DNA of 56,679 nucleotides from assembly GCA_001312505.1 (NCBI GenBank), contig BBDW01000018.1, forward strand, positions 1 through 56,679, given 5' to 3'. This DNA comes from Mediterraneibacter faecis JCM 15917. Lineage in GTDB: Bacteria > Bacillota > Clostridia > Lachnospirales > Lachnospiraceae. The notes below the pieces were generated by a model. That model saw only the letters and a list, made by a program, of their open reading frames with translations. It was not told where the DNA came from and made no database searches. Positions 18,984 through 28,344 of the stretch are shown in pieces. The position numbers and the translations under genes are program-made. Position 1 is the stretch's first letter. Each line of letters begins with the position of its first letter.

Positions 18984-19013
18984 AGTACCTCCTTCCACAA
19001 AAGCCGGAACTTT

Positions 19014-19028
19014 GGGACAAATTGTCCC
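19014..19028 (+). repeat. ICE palindrome site 7 (GGGACAAATTGTCCC)
   Basis: Copy 7, symmetric to CTTTGGGACA/TGTCCCAAAG, 31 bp before the start of the gene at 18983. Confidence 0.87.
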
Positions 19029-19165
19029 AAAGCCCCGGCAGCTAAAATGTTGACAGCATCTCACGGAAACAGGGGGGGCGGACGTAGAAACATACGCCTT
19101 CCGCAGAAAAGGGCCTTAAAAAGCCTTGCTACAAGCGGATTTGTGATGGTCTAATTGTCAACACA

Positions 19166-19527
19166 TCAGCTCCGTTTTTTCCGCATATATTCCCGCTGCT
19201 GTCTGCGGTGTGCCGCCTTTGCACAGGCCGCCGAACAATAGGTTTGCCGTCCATCAGGAGCCACGGCTCTGCCGCATACCGGGCAAGCCTTGAAATCCGG
19301 CCTTGGCCCCCCCTCTGTCAGCAACGCAGCCTCCAGCGCCGGATCAAGGGGCAGAACTGCCCCCCGCGGAAGTAGCGGCAATAAGCCCCCCCTGTCCAGC
19401 ATTTCCCAAACATATAGCACTCGCAATCCAGCGGCAGGCAGCCGCAGTCCCGGTCATAGTTGGCACACCATTTTGACACCAGCCTGCGGATTGCCGCTTT
19501 TTCTGTCCGGGTCAGTTCTCGGCCCAC
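19166..19527 (-). pseudogene. Cysteine-rich VLP-type ICE protein, frame-broken
   Basis: GGAGG stands before GTG 19527, giving (M)GRELTRTEKAAIRRLVSKW. The protein is rich in cysteine: YDRDCGCLPLDCECYMFGKC, then CPVCGRAV...QTYCSAACAKAAHRRQQ, a zinc-ribbon-like arrangement with a basic tail. Breakage is at about 19362, where C6 replaces an expected C4 and the frame changes after YFRG. Extra glycines (CWTGGAY, TEGGPRPD) lie at G7 runs. The family is called cysteine-rich VLP in databases; function unknown, metal and nucleic-acid binding likely. Confidence 0.7.
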
Positions 19528-19531
19528 AGTA

Positions 19532-19674
19532 TCACCTCCCGTTGCCCGGTGGTTTGAGCTGCTCCCGGTAGCAGAACACGCAGCCGATCCCGCGCCAGTA
19601 AGGGCAGCCGTCACAACGGGAGCCTTCGGCGGCAGGCTTGGCGGCACACCCTTAAAGTAGCTTTTTTCTTTCAT
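19532..19674 (-). pseudogene. Small cysteine-rich ICE protein, frame-broken
   Basis: ATG 19674 starts MKEKSYFKGVPPSLPPKAP; after a one-base loss at about 19611 (CCC where CCCC is expected) the frame reads CDGCPYWRGIGCVFCYREQL and ends at 19532. Restored length is about 47 residues with two CxxC-like pairs. It sits just before the other cysteine-rich gene, with a 4-bp gap, and probably acts with it. Confidence 0.6.
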
Positions 19675-19706
19675 AAATCCCTCATAGGGGGGGTTGTTGG
19701 TAAATC

Positions 19707-20464
19707 TCATTCATTATCCTCGCTTTCGGTATCGTCCTCGTCCCAAGGCGGCCCATCGTCCTCGGGATCGTCATAATCGACCAGTTCCTCACTGTAATCC
19801 TCTTCGGGTACAGCGGCTTTTTCATGCTTCGGGCGGTAGATTTTGAAGTACCAGCCTGCACCGCTGCCCAGCACAGCCACAGCCAAAATCAGCAGAAGCG
19901 TCCCGGTATTGCTTTTCTGCTGGGGGCTCGGGTTCCGGCTCCTCCGCAGGTTCTGTCACCGGGGGCGGGTTCGGGAGCTGTGCCAGCACACTCGGTCATG
20001 TTGACCGCACAGACCGCGCAATCCGTATGGATGGCTCCGGGCGCACATTTTTCTGTGCAGGAGCAGGCCGGAAGCTCTCCGCCAGCGGCCTCCAGTGCAG
20101 CCAGCAGATCGGCTTCATCCACCATGTTCAAAAAGTAGGTGTGATACTGTTCGCCGTCCTCGTCCACGGGCTTGTCATAGTCAATGACAATGTAAAAGGT
20201 GCTGCCGCCGTTGGTTTCCACCGTGATGAACTGTTTATTGGTTGCAGCATCATAGAGCAGATCGCGGGTCACAAGGTTTCCATCCTCCGAAAAGCCCTCG
20301 CCCGGGGGGGTAATGGTAGGTGCAGGTTCCGGGGGGGCCGGAGTTTCTTCCACAACAGGCGGTTCCTCATTTCCGCTGTCCGAATAGGCGTAGGCCGGAA
20401 TCGCAAAGCCGCATAAAAGAACAGCGGAGCAAAGCCCCGCCGCCAACATACGAAAGTGTTTCAT
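19707..20464 (-). pseudogene. DUF4366 (CD1107-family) membrane protein, frame-broken
   Basis: MKHFRMLAAGLCSAVLLCGF begins a signal peptide ending near AYA. The exported domain has TNKQFITVETNGGSTFYIVI and a cysteine cluster (CSCTEKC, CAVC), the DUF4366/CD1107 signature. The frame breaks twice, at about 19970 and 19921 (C5 for C4 each). Restored, it ends with SNTGTLLLILAVAVLGSGAG, a membrane anchor, and an acidic tail to the stop at 19707. It is a surface protein of the conjugation apparatus in Tn1549-like elements. The next gene lies 3 bp upstream. Confidence 0.8.
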
Positions 20465-20466
20465 AT

Positions 20467-20721
20467 TCAGTTTTCCTCCTTCTTTTCTTCTTCGGACTTC
20501 GGGACACTTTGTCCCAAAGTGCCACCGTCCTTCAGCTTTTCAAACAGCAGCGGGAGCTCCGTAAGGGAAATGCTCATGCCGCGCACAATGTCCACGATCT
20601 CGCTGTTTTCCGCCTCCAGCTTTTTCTGCTCCAGCTCCTTGAGCCGGGCCTGCTGTTCACTGATTTTAGCCTTGACCTTATCAATCTCGGCCTGAATTTT
20701 CATGCTTTTAGTAGTTGCCAT
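20467..20721 (-). CDS. DUF4315-family protein
   Basis: An 84-residue protein from MATTKSMKIQAEIDKVKAKI with GGAGG upstream. A coiled coil (KISEQQARLKELEQKKLEAE) is followed by the family motif IVDIVRGMSI. It is a standard member of the Tn1549-like transfer operon, placed between the NlpC/P60 and DUF4366 genes. Its tail LGQSVPK is the translation of palindrome site 8, so the repeat has been taken into the coding sequence. Confidence 0.88.
   Translation of the reverse strand: MATTKSMKIQAEIDKVKAKISEQQARLKELEQKKLEAENSEIVDIVRGMSISLTELPLLFEKLKDGGTLGQSVPKSEEEKKEEN
20501..20515 (+). repeat. ICE palindrome site 8 (GGGACACTTTGTCCC)
   Basis: Copy 8, inside the 3' end of the DUF4315 gene, read as LGQSVPK; CTTC left, AAAG right. 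Confidence 0.87.
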
Positions 20722-20722
20722 T

Positions 20723-22458
20723 TCAAAACCTCCTGTCACGGTAAACGCCCGTAGCGTAAAAATGAGATTGCCAGTAGCTTGTATTCAAATTTGCGTAGCC
20801 GATGGGATCTCCGCAATGCAGCATTTTCCCGTCACCGACATAAATCCCGCAATGGCTCACGCCCGGCGTGTCATAGGTGCCTTTGAAGAACACCAGATCA
20901 CCGGGTTTGGGAGAGCTGGTCGGCGTACAGATGTTATAGAGCCCCTGGCTCCCAGCCTGCCCACATTCCAGCCGGAGTGATTGATGACCCACGAAACGTA
21001 CCCCGAGCAATCAAAGGAAGTGGCAGGAGAACTGCCTCCCCACACATAGGGATAGCCGATGTATTTCTGCGCTTCGGCAAGCATTGCAGCAAAGGTTTCA
21101 TCGTCCAGATATTCTCCGGGCACTTCGTAATCACCGGGTTTCCCGGTAATGTACTTGTTCACATAGGGAGAATCTGGGAACAGATCGGGGGGCGATTTCC
21201 CAGCGTTGCCATATAGATGGCATATCGGGAAAGCTGATCCTCGCCCATAACGTACACAGGTACATGGGACAAATCAAAATTTTCCAACGTGACCGTACAG
21301 ATGTAATAATCGTAAGGCACCTGATAGGTGTCCGTATGGGAGTTGCCGTCCTCGTCCGTCCATGTGTCGGTTTCCGTGCGATACCGGGTTTCCACCACCA
21401 CATCCTCGGTCAAAATGTACTGGCGGTCAAAGAGCATTTGCAGCGTTCCCTGTACCTCGCCTATTGTCCATTGTCCCTCATGGAGCGCACACAAAAGAGA
21501 AAGCAGCACATAGGGATCATGTTCGATTTCGTCCAGATCGAAGTGGTATTCGTCATAGTCATGGGTGCTTTCATAGGTGTCCAGATAATGCTGTAAATCA
21601 TCTTCCAGCGCACAGTAGGCAACTTCGGCGGCCAGCATATCACGATCCTCGCAAGGATAGGTGCTGGCTCCTAATGCACCGGCCCCCGGCGTTCCCCAGC
21701 ATAAGCATGGTAGAGGAACAGGACTGCATAGCAAACAGGAGTAACACACAGAGCACCGCAATCACAGCACCTGCGGGATGACTTTTGACAAATTCCACTG
21801 CCCGGGCAGTCAGGCGTTCTGTGGCTGTGGCAGTTTTCCCAGCCGCAGCCGCGCTCTGCTTTGCAGCCTCCTTTGCCTGCTTGCGGTATTGCCTGCGGAG
21901 CCGTTGCTTCTGCCAGTAGCGGGTAAGGGCATTTTTCGTCAGCTCCGGGTGCTCCTGTGCGGCGGTGTGAAAATGGTAGTCTGCCGTGTATTTGGTATAG
22001 CGGGCCTCGGCCTTGCGTACCACTTTTGCCGGATGTTCCCGGACTTTACGGCGCACAAAGCGGGAGCCGTGCCGCAGCGCGGTTTCTCCCACAAGCTCAG
22101 AACGGTGTGCGCCTTCTGTGCCGACATTTTCCTGTTCCACTTCAAAAATCTTGCCATGCACGAAGCTGTGAACGGAACCGCTGGCAACACGGCCTATGCG
22201 TTTTACCGGGCCGGGCTTTTTCGGCGGCTTTTGTTTTGCCAGCTTCTCCCGGGCCTGTTCCAGCTTTTCGCCTTGGGACTCCATACGGAGCTTTGCCGCC
22301 GCAGCCTGTTCCTGCTGGCTCTTTTTGCGGAACTTGGACTTTGGGACACTTTGTCCCGAAGTGTCGGAAGCCTCCGGCCCGGGCTGCTCCCCGTCAGGGG
22401 GGGCGTGGGCGGTCTGCGACCAAGCCTCCTCCTTGGCCTTATTCGTTTTTCGTTTCAT
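20723..22458 (-). pseudogene. NlpC/P60 cell-wall hydrolase of the transfer system (CD1108 family), frame-broken
   Basis: Four frames give one protein of about 575 residues. The basic cytoplasmic N-terminus contains SGQSVPKSK, the translation of palindrome site 9. One membrane helix (AVIAVLCVLLLFAMQSC) is followed by the CD1108 lysozyme-like domain and a C-terminal NlpC/P60 peptidase with Cys in SFDCSGYVSWV and His in GVSHCGIYVG. It should cut peptidoglycan for the transfer channel (VirB1/Tn916 Orf14 role). Breaks lie at about 21687 (C5 for C4), 21187 (C6 for C4) and 20953 (GCC for GCCC). Confidence 0.82.
22343..22357 (+). repeat. ICE palindrome site 9 (GGGACACTTTGTCCC)
   Basis: Copy 9, inside the NlpC/P60 gene, read as SGQSVPK; TTT left and GAAG right. 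Confidence 0.87.
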
Positions 22459-24813
22459 TCTTCATATCCTCCGGGCGGGTAGTCAGCAGGTCATAGATTT
22501 CTCCGCGAGGGAACCGATCCACAAACGGGATGGTCACATTTCCATAGAACAGCAGGCCCTCGCCGGAATTGCTGTGTGTGATATAGGAAAGCTGGTGCTC
22601 GGAAATACCGAGCTGTTTTGCCAGAATGGTACGGTCACTCTGCGCCTGCGAAAGCAGGATCATAAAATCCGTGTTATCCAGAATGTTCTCGATTTCCCGG
22701 CTGGCCAAAAGGTCTTTGACGTTCTGCGTTAAAGCAGACGGCACACATCCTTTTTTACGCAGCATTTTCCAGACCGCTACAAAGTAGCTGGCCGTCAGTG
22801 GATCGCGGAGCAGAATATGAAACTCGTCAAAGTAGCACCAAGTCGCCGCACCCTCGTGGAAGTTCTGATCCACCGCCTGCGAAACAAACTCATTTGTGAT
22901 GTGCATTGCAATCTTTCTAAGGTTTTCGCCCATGTTTTTCAGAACGATGCACACCACACGGCTGTCCGTCTTGACGTTGGTAGGATGGTTAAAGAGATTG
23001 AGGGAGCCTGTGCAATAAAGCTCTAAGGCAGTTGCCACGCGCCGGGCTTCGGGCTCCGGCTGGCGTAAGAGCTCTTCGTACAAATCCTGCAACAGCGGTG
23101 TTTTTGCGGTTTCCAGTCCGAGCGCCTGCTCCCGATACACCAAACGCACACAGCGGTCAATGACCGTCTTTTCAATGGGCTGCAAGCCTTCCTTGCCGCC
23201 GACCACCAGCTCGCACAGGGATAAAAGAAAATCCGCCTTCATGGAAAGCGGGCTTTCTCCGGCGGCCATATTGAGCTCCACATCCATCGGATTGAGGTGG
23301 TGCGGGCTGTCCGGGGGGCAATCTCGATCACCTGGCCGCCCAGCCTTCGCACCAGCGGAGCGTATTCGCCCATCGGGTCAACCACGATGATCCGATCCTG
23401 CGGGATGGTGAGAAACACATTCAAGAGCTCGCGCTTTGCGGCAAAGCTCTTTCCGGAGCCCGTAGAACCCAAATACATCCCGTTTGCCGACTTCAGCTTT
23501 TTGCGGTCAGCCATGATGACATTGTGGGAAAGTGCGTTCATGCCATAGTAGAGGGCCTGCCCCCCCGCCATGCGGAGCTCCCTTGTCATAAAAGGAATAA
23601 AGATGGCTGTGGAGCTGGTGGTCATACCGCGCTGGATTTCCACCTCGTTGTAACCAAGGGCCAACGAGGAAACAAAGCCCTGTTCCTGTTGCCAGTCCAG
23701 ACGGCGCAGAGCGCAGTTGTATTTCTGCGCGATACCGCCCACGGTAAACACATCGTTTTCCAGCCGCTGGCGAGTAGGGGGGGCAAGGTTTACCACCGTA
23801 AAGGTCAGCAGAAACATTCGCTCATTGCGGGATTGCAAATCAGCCAAAAGCTCCGCTGCGTCCTTGCTGAATGTGATCAGGTCAGGGGGAAGAATATCCG
23901 GGTCATAGCCGGAGCGCACAGCCTTTCTCTGTTCCTCCACTTTCATTTTTCCGATGTCCGAGATTTTCCCCTTGATGGTCTTGATTGCCTTGAGCTGATC
24001 CACGGTCTGAATGTGCATGGTCACAGTCATTTCTGCATCCAGCTCCAAGATTTCCGCCAGCAGCTTATCCGAAAGCTCCGATGCCATAATCTGCAAATAG
24101 GACACCGCACCCCAATACTGGCCGATGCGGAATGTGCGGGACTGGCGGAAGTCGAGACTGTCCGGGGGGGCAATAAAGTCTTTTGTGCCAAGCCCGGTCT
24201 GTGGGATGTCTTTCCACGAAAAGCGGAACGCCTCGCGGCTCCCCGGATGCATCTGGCTATGAAGCAGCGCAAGGCGGGCCCGCCCGTCCATCGGCTCCGA
24301 GGGAACGCCCAGCCGCTTAAAGTTTCCCATGACATCGGCCTCCACACGCTCCAGTCGGGGCCGTGCCTCCGTAATCCCCCCCTCGGCGGGTATGCCAAAG
24401 GTGATGTATTTTGAGCGTTCAATGCCGTTATTGCTTTTGGCAATCTGATTTTTCAGCATCCCGGTAAACTCGTCCCGGACGCTGTTATAGTTGTCATCCG
24501 CTTTCGGGATATTGACTGATAGCGGCTGCGGGAATGAGAACGGCGGTTGATAAAGGAAAGCTGGAACGGCAGCGAACTGTCAAAGTAGTTGAGAAATGAG
24601 CTCCATCCGCTGAATATGGCGGTCTGATCCTCGGTGGATGCCACGGAGTAATTGATGTCCTCATATTCTACGGTTTTTGTATAGAGCCCGCCCGGGAGCT
24701 TGCACACACCGTCCGGGTGCATGGACAGATACGGGGATTGTCTGCTGAGCAGACAGGGTCGCCCGGCCTTTACCCTTGGCGGCGGCTCCGTTTTTCTTCT
24801 TTGTGTTTTTCAA
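22439..24813 (-). pseudogene. virB4: VirB4/TrsE-type conjugation ATPase, frame-broken
   Basis: The VirB4 ATPase energises assembly of the type IV channel. A TTG at 24813 follows AAAGGAGG; later frames contain MHPDGVCKLPGGLYTKTVEY, Walker A LGSTGSGKSFAAKRE, Walker B IIVVDPMGEY and ALTQNVKDLL. Restored length is about 790 residues, normal for the family. Breaks lie at about 24737 (C4 for C3), 24532 (C3 for C4) and 23314 (C6 for C4); several other runs of seven add an in-frame residue. It overlaps the PrgI gene upstream by 44 bp. Confidence 0.88.
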
Positions 24814-25165
24814 TCACATCCTCCTTTCCAGCGCCCGGCCCGGCAAAGGGCGCATAAATGTTTTCGGTTCGGTAGGCCCTGATCCCCGGCCTTAGAAACT
24901 TGGCCCGGATGATGTTTCGCACAACCTTTTCAAAGGGCAAGCCGTCCTTTTCATACATCGCCAGCAGGAACGCCGGGAGCATAATTCCCAGCATGAGAAA
25001 CATCGCCCCCCCGGTATTGCCGAGGGTGCCACGGGTCAGCAGATAGGCCGGAATCCCCCCCACTGCGCCCGCGCTGCCGAAGCAGACAAGCTGGCGGCGG
25101 GTGAGGTTGAAAGCCATCTTTGTTTTGATTTTGGATAAATCGTTTGGTACGTTTACATAGGGCAT
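24770..25165 (-). CDS. PrgI-family channel protein
   Basis: A 131-residue protein, MPYVNVPNDLSKIKTKMAFN, with AAAGGAG upstream. Two hydrophobic segments (about 28-45 and 53-70) follow the PrgI-type N-terminus (VCFGSAGAVGGIPAYLL). PrgI proteins are VirB3-like membrane parts of Gram-positive type IV systems and stand just before VirB4, as here. The basic tail overlaps the VirB4 start. Extra glycines at C7 runs (GNTGGAMF, AVGGIP) do not break the frame. Confidence 0.9.
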   Translation of the reverse strand: MPYVNVPNDLSKIKTKMAFNLTRRQLVCFGSAGAVGGIPAYLLTRGTLGNTGGAMFLMLGIMLPAFLLAMYEKDGLPFEKVVRNIIRAKFLRPGIRAYRTENIYAPFAGPGAGKEDVIEKHKEEKRSRRQG

Positions 25166-25168
25166 AGA

Positions 25169-25758
25169 TCACACTCCTTTCTGCACTTCGGGACAATGTG
25201 TCCCAAAGTCCGGGATGGTTGGTGTTACTTCATTCCCCCCATACAGCCCAACCGGGCGGGGGGGTCTGCCTGGCAAAGAGCTCCACGCGGGGGGGCAGAT
25301 CGCCCATCAGGGAAATAATTTTGTCGCGGGCCTCGTCCGGTTTTTTGCTGTGGGCCTCAATCGGGGGGGAAACGATAAATTGATGGATGTTGGCAGCCTG
25401 CCGCTTCGGGTGGCCCTTGGTTGCCAGCAGGCAGATTTCTGCATTGCCCCCCCTTGTCCAGAAGCCAAGGCCGTAAAACCAGCTATCCGCCTTCTTGTTC
25501 TTTTTCAGCCAGACGAAAGCAACGGATTTATAGGTGAAGCCCCCCCAAGCCTCGATCAGCCGGAGCGCCTCCGGGAGCTGCGGGAAAGTGGCCCATAAAA
25601 AGAGTGCGCTGTCCGGGGGCTGCAAGATCAGCCACAGGCAACGCACATAAATCCTCAATGCTCATAGTGGGATAATGATTTTCCGCCGCGCCCTGTACTT
25701 TCTTAGCCGAGTAGCGCCAAGGGGGATCGGCGTAAATGATAGAATACTGCTGGATAAT
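25169..25758 (-). pseudogene. MT-A70-family adenine methyltransferase, frame-broken
   Basis: The N-terminus IIYADPPWRYSAKK carries the DPPW catalytic motif of MT-A70 N6-adenine methyltransferases. A shift at about 25617 (C5 for C4) and another at about 25237 (C6 for C4) divide the frame. With both corrected it ends PDFGTHCPEVQKGV at 25169, so palindrome site 10 would be translated. AAAGGAG precedes an in-frame ATT (25758); no ATG or GTG fits. It may modify element DNA against host restriction, together with the next gene. Confidence 0.75.
25190..25204 (+). repeat. ICE palindrome site 10 (GGGACAATGTGTCCC)
   Basis: Copy 10, with a central ATG instead of CTT/AAT; CTTC left, AAAG right; 25 bp before the PrgI start and inside the restored methyltransferase tail. 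Confidence 0.85.
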
Positions 25759-26540
25759 TACACTCCTTTCTCGCCAGAGCTTTTTACTGCCTGCGCCGCA
25801 CGAATACGCTCACTGGCTGCGGCATAAAAGGCCGGGGCCGTTTCAAAGCATACAAAGCGGCGTTCTGTGTTGATAGCTGCAATCGCGGTTGTGCCGGAGC
25901 CCGCGCAAATGTCCGCGACCAATTCGCCGGGGCGGGTATAGGTGCGGATCAGATACTCACAAAGCTCCACGGGCTTCTGTGTGGGATGGATGCCGCCGGA
26001 CACCGTAGGCACAAAAAGCACATTTCCGGGATAGCGGCGGCCATCGTTGGACTCGGAGCTGCCGTTCAAATTTCCCATAGTTAGAGCTTGTACCGCTTCG
26101 GAAATGAACACGGTATATGGCTTGCCGTAAGTAAACTGTGGATTGTAGACCGGGGACTTTTGGTAAAACACCAAGATGTTCTCGGACTTTTTCAGCGGAG
26201 CCCGGTTTGCATTGAGAAAGCCCGTTCCGCGCTCTTTGTACCAAATCCACTCATAGCGGAGCATGGCGAGGTTGGATGCGCCCAGCACCTTGTCAAAGGG
26301 GGGGCACTGTGCGAAAAACAGCACCGCGCCATTCGGCTTGACCGCCCATTTCACCGCCTCCCACAGCTCCGGGAGCGGCAGGGGGGGCACATCCCAATAA
26401 TTCCGGGTTGTGCCGTAGGGCGGATCAGTCAGCAGCATATCCACGCTATGTTTTGGCAAAGAACGCAGGCCCTCGATGCCGTCCATGAGAAACAAGCCTT
26501 CCTTCGGGACACTTTGTCCCAAAGTGCGGCTATCGGTCAT
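25758..26540 (-). CDS. DNA (adenine or N4-cytosine) methyltransferase
   Basis: The 260-residue enzyme begins MTDSRTLGQSVPKEG at 26540 (GGAGG upstream). LLTDPPYGTTRNYWD is the catalytic motif IV and ICAGSGTTAIAA the SAM-binding motif I, in the beta-class order. Codons 5-11 are palindrome site 11. It lacks a recognisable restriction partner nearby and is probably an orphan protective methylase, as in other Tn1549-like ICEs. Duplicated prolines (VPPLPL, CPPFDK) sit at G7 runs. Its stop overlaps the start of the MT-A70 gene. Confidence 0.9.
   Translation of the reverse strand: MTDSRTLGQSVPKEGLFLMDGIEGLRSLPKHSVDMLLTDPPYGTTRNYWDVPPLPLPELWEAVKWAVKPNGAVLFFAQCPPFDKVLGASNLAMLRYEWIWYKERGTGFLNANRAPLKKSENILVFYQKSPVYNPQFTYGKPYTVFISEAVQALTMGNLNGSSESNDGRRYPGNVLFVPTVSGGIHPTQKPVELCEYLIRTYTRPGELVADICAGSGTTAIAAINTERRFVCFETAPAFYAAASERIRAAQAVKSSGEKGV
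26506..26520 (+). repeat. ICE palindrome site 11 (GGGACACTTTGTCCC)
   Basis: Copy 11, at the 5' end of the methyltransferase gene, read as LGQSVPK; CTTC left, AAAG right. Confidence 0.87.
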
Positions 26541-27265
26541 TGCGGGCCTCCTTTTCCTTGGCAGGCGCAGGCCGGGCGGCGTTTTCTTTTCCTGCCTGCT
26601 TTGCGGCCTCGGCCATCTGCTCCTTGATCGGGGGGGCAGGCCGTATCGCCTGAGCCCGCGCAACAAGCTGTTCCACCGCCGCATGATACGCTTCCACACC
26701 AGCCGCGTTAATCCGTTCCTGTGTGGCTCGGTCAGGAATCCGAACCGTAGCCCGGTATCCCGTCCGGCTGGCAGGATCGGGCTTAGAGGGAGCACCGAGG
26801 AAAATCCCATTTTTCCCGTCCACAACCTTAAAATCATCGATGACCACACCGCCAAAATTGACGCTGGCGAAGCCGATCAACTTTCCCTGCGGCTCAATCG
26901 GACGAACAGATACCGTGATCGGAACAACCGCCTCCTGCAAGATGGCATCCGTCCGCATTTTTACTGCCTCGTCAATGCTAACGCCCTTGACTTCCGCAAG
27001 CTCCGCGATGGGAGCATCAAACAGCCAGCGCCGTTCCTCCGCAGCAATCTGCTCCGGGGGTCAGCAATACATCGTCCTTCTTACTCAGATAAAATTCCTC
27101 CTTTCCGCTTGCCGGAGCAGGCTGGGCGGGATCGTCCATCAGCTCTTTCCTTTGCAGGACGGCCTCTGTTTCCACCATAAAGCGGTAAGCATCCGCCTCA
27201 GTAAACTCCTCCGGCGTTTTTCCATTCCATAAGCGCGTTCCATCCGCCCCGTATCTTCTCGGCAT
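26530..27265 (-). pseudogene. ICE protein with SpoVG-like domain, frame-broken
   Basis: AGGAGG lies upstream of ATG 27265, MPRRYGADGTRLWNGKTPEE. After VLLTP the frame is lost at about 27057 (C5 for C4) and resumes with IAAEERRWLFDAPIAELAEV. The C-terminal half, LIGFASVNFGGVVIDDFKVV with DGKNGIFLGAPSK, matches SpoVG, a small nucleic-acid-binding fold. It stands between VirB6 and the methyltransferase. A DNA- or RNA-binding transfer accessory is the best guess. Confidence 0.75.
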
Positions 27266-27280
27266 AAGCACCACCTCCTG

Positions 27281-28159
27281 TTAATGAGCGCCAAAGATAC
27301 GCTGGGCAATGCTCCCGGTCTTAAAGAGCATGAAGCAAAGCAGAACCGTGTAGCCCACAGTTCCCCCAAATCGCCCCAATGGGATCGCCGCTTGTTGCGA
27401 TGCCTTGAATGAGCACTGCGTAAATTGCAACACATACAAGGATCAGCAGCCCTTGAAAGCCCACGGCAAACAGGGACTTGATGTAGTTTTGCCCGGTGCT
27501 GCCAAGCTCCCGGTTGGAAAGCGTAGCAACGGGGATGGGTGCCAGACTGGTCAGCAGATAGATTTCCAGCATCCTGCCATACACCAAAACGAAAATGATA
27601 ATCCCCCCCATCGCCTTCATCGTGAAGCCAATGAGCGCAGACTGCAGCCACAGCCCCCCAAAAGTGGCCCCCCCAAGTCCATCGCCTCCAGCGAGGTTTC
27701 CAGTTCGGCAAGCATATCCGCCGAAACATCGGTGGAGCCTTGAATGAGCCCGCCTGCCTGTGCGATAACGCTCTGCGACACATCGAACACAGCCATGACG
27801 ATATTGAATGTATTTGACAGGATTAAGATTGCACAGGCTGTTTTGAACATCCATTTATAGAGGTTCGCAACGTCAACCTCGTGCATATTGTTCTTTTCCA
27901 AAAGCATCTGTATGAGCTCATAAGTGGCAACAAAGGTCAGCACCATTCCGGCAATCGGCAGGATCACCGTTTCGGAAAGCTGTCGGATCAGGGAGAAAAC
28001 CCCCCCGGCGTGCCACGCCGCCGGGGTAGTCCCTACCTGTGCCGCAATCTCTCCGACTTGGGTATTGACGGTATCAAAAAGCCCTTCGAGGTTTCCCATA
28101 ATCCCGCCAATCAGAAGCTCTTTGAGCCAGTTTGTGAGCCAGTCGGTGAGAAAATCCAT
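27281..28159 (-). pseudogene. VirB6/TrbL-like membrane protein (CD1112 family), frame-broken
   Basis: About 290 residues in three frames, starting MDFLTDWLTNWLKELLIGGI at 28159 and ending at 27281 with FKTGSIAQRIFGAH. Several membrane helices and the stretch YGRMLEIYLLTSLAPIP mark the VirB6/TrbL family, which forms the inner-membrane channel. Breaks lie at about 27655-27670 (C6 and C7 runs) and 27361 (C5 for C4). It stands between maff2 and the SpoVG-like gene as in Tn1549-like ICEs. Confidence 0.85.
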
Positions 28160-28170
28160 AAGCGCCTACC

Positions 28171-28238
28171 TTAAAACAGGCCAGACAGCAGAGGGATCAG
28201 TGTGGTGCCAATGACGATGATGCCGCCGCCCGCCATGA
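28171..28238 (-). pseudogene. maff2, 3' part (split by IME1)
   Basis: The minus strand reads LMAGGGIIVIGTTLIPLLSG and ends LF*, the C-terminus of Maff2, a small two-helix membrane protein of these transfer systems. The N-terminal part is at 39900-40060. The shared GCCATGA (28232-28238 and 39907-39913) marks the crossover. Joined, the two give a normal Maff2 of about 70 residues after one frame correction. Confidence 0.85.
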
Positions 28239-28293
28239 GCTGTTTTATCCCCCCCAATTAGGTGTAAAATTCTGCTCGATGGCGGGCGGCGGC
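28222..28293. repeat. 15-bp inverted repeat at the IME1 left end
   Basis: GCCGCCGCCCGCCAT (28222-28236, in maff2) and ATGGCGGGCGGCGGC (28279-28293, inside IME1) are perfect inverse complements 42 nt apart. IME1 thus carries a piece of its target gene in reverse orientation. Confidence 0.8.
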
Positions 28294-28344
28294 GTACAAA
28301 AAATCTATATGGTATTTTTAAGAGAACCGTCCCGGCGGGACAGG

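Noticed and set aside
19166..19527. Cysteine-rich gene as a phage capsid-like protein, suggested by the database word VLP
   Set aside because: It has a zinc-ribbon-like cysteine pattern and a basic tail, and occurs in the transfer block of ICEs; nothing in it looks like a coat protein.
23524..24414. Rightward frame of 296 residues
   Set aside because: Antisense of VirB4, which has Walker motifs and normal family length.
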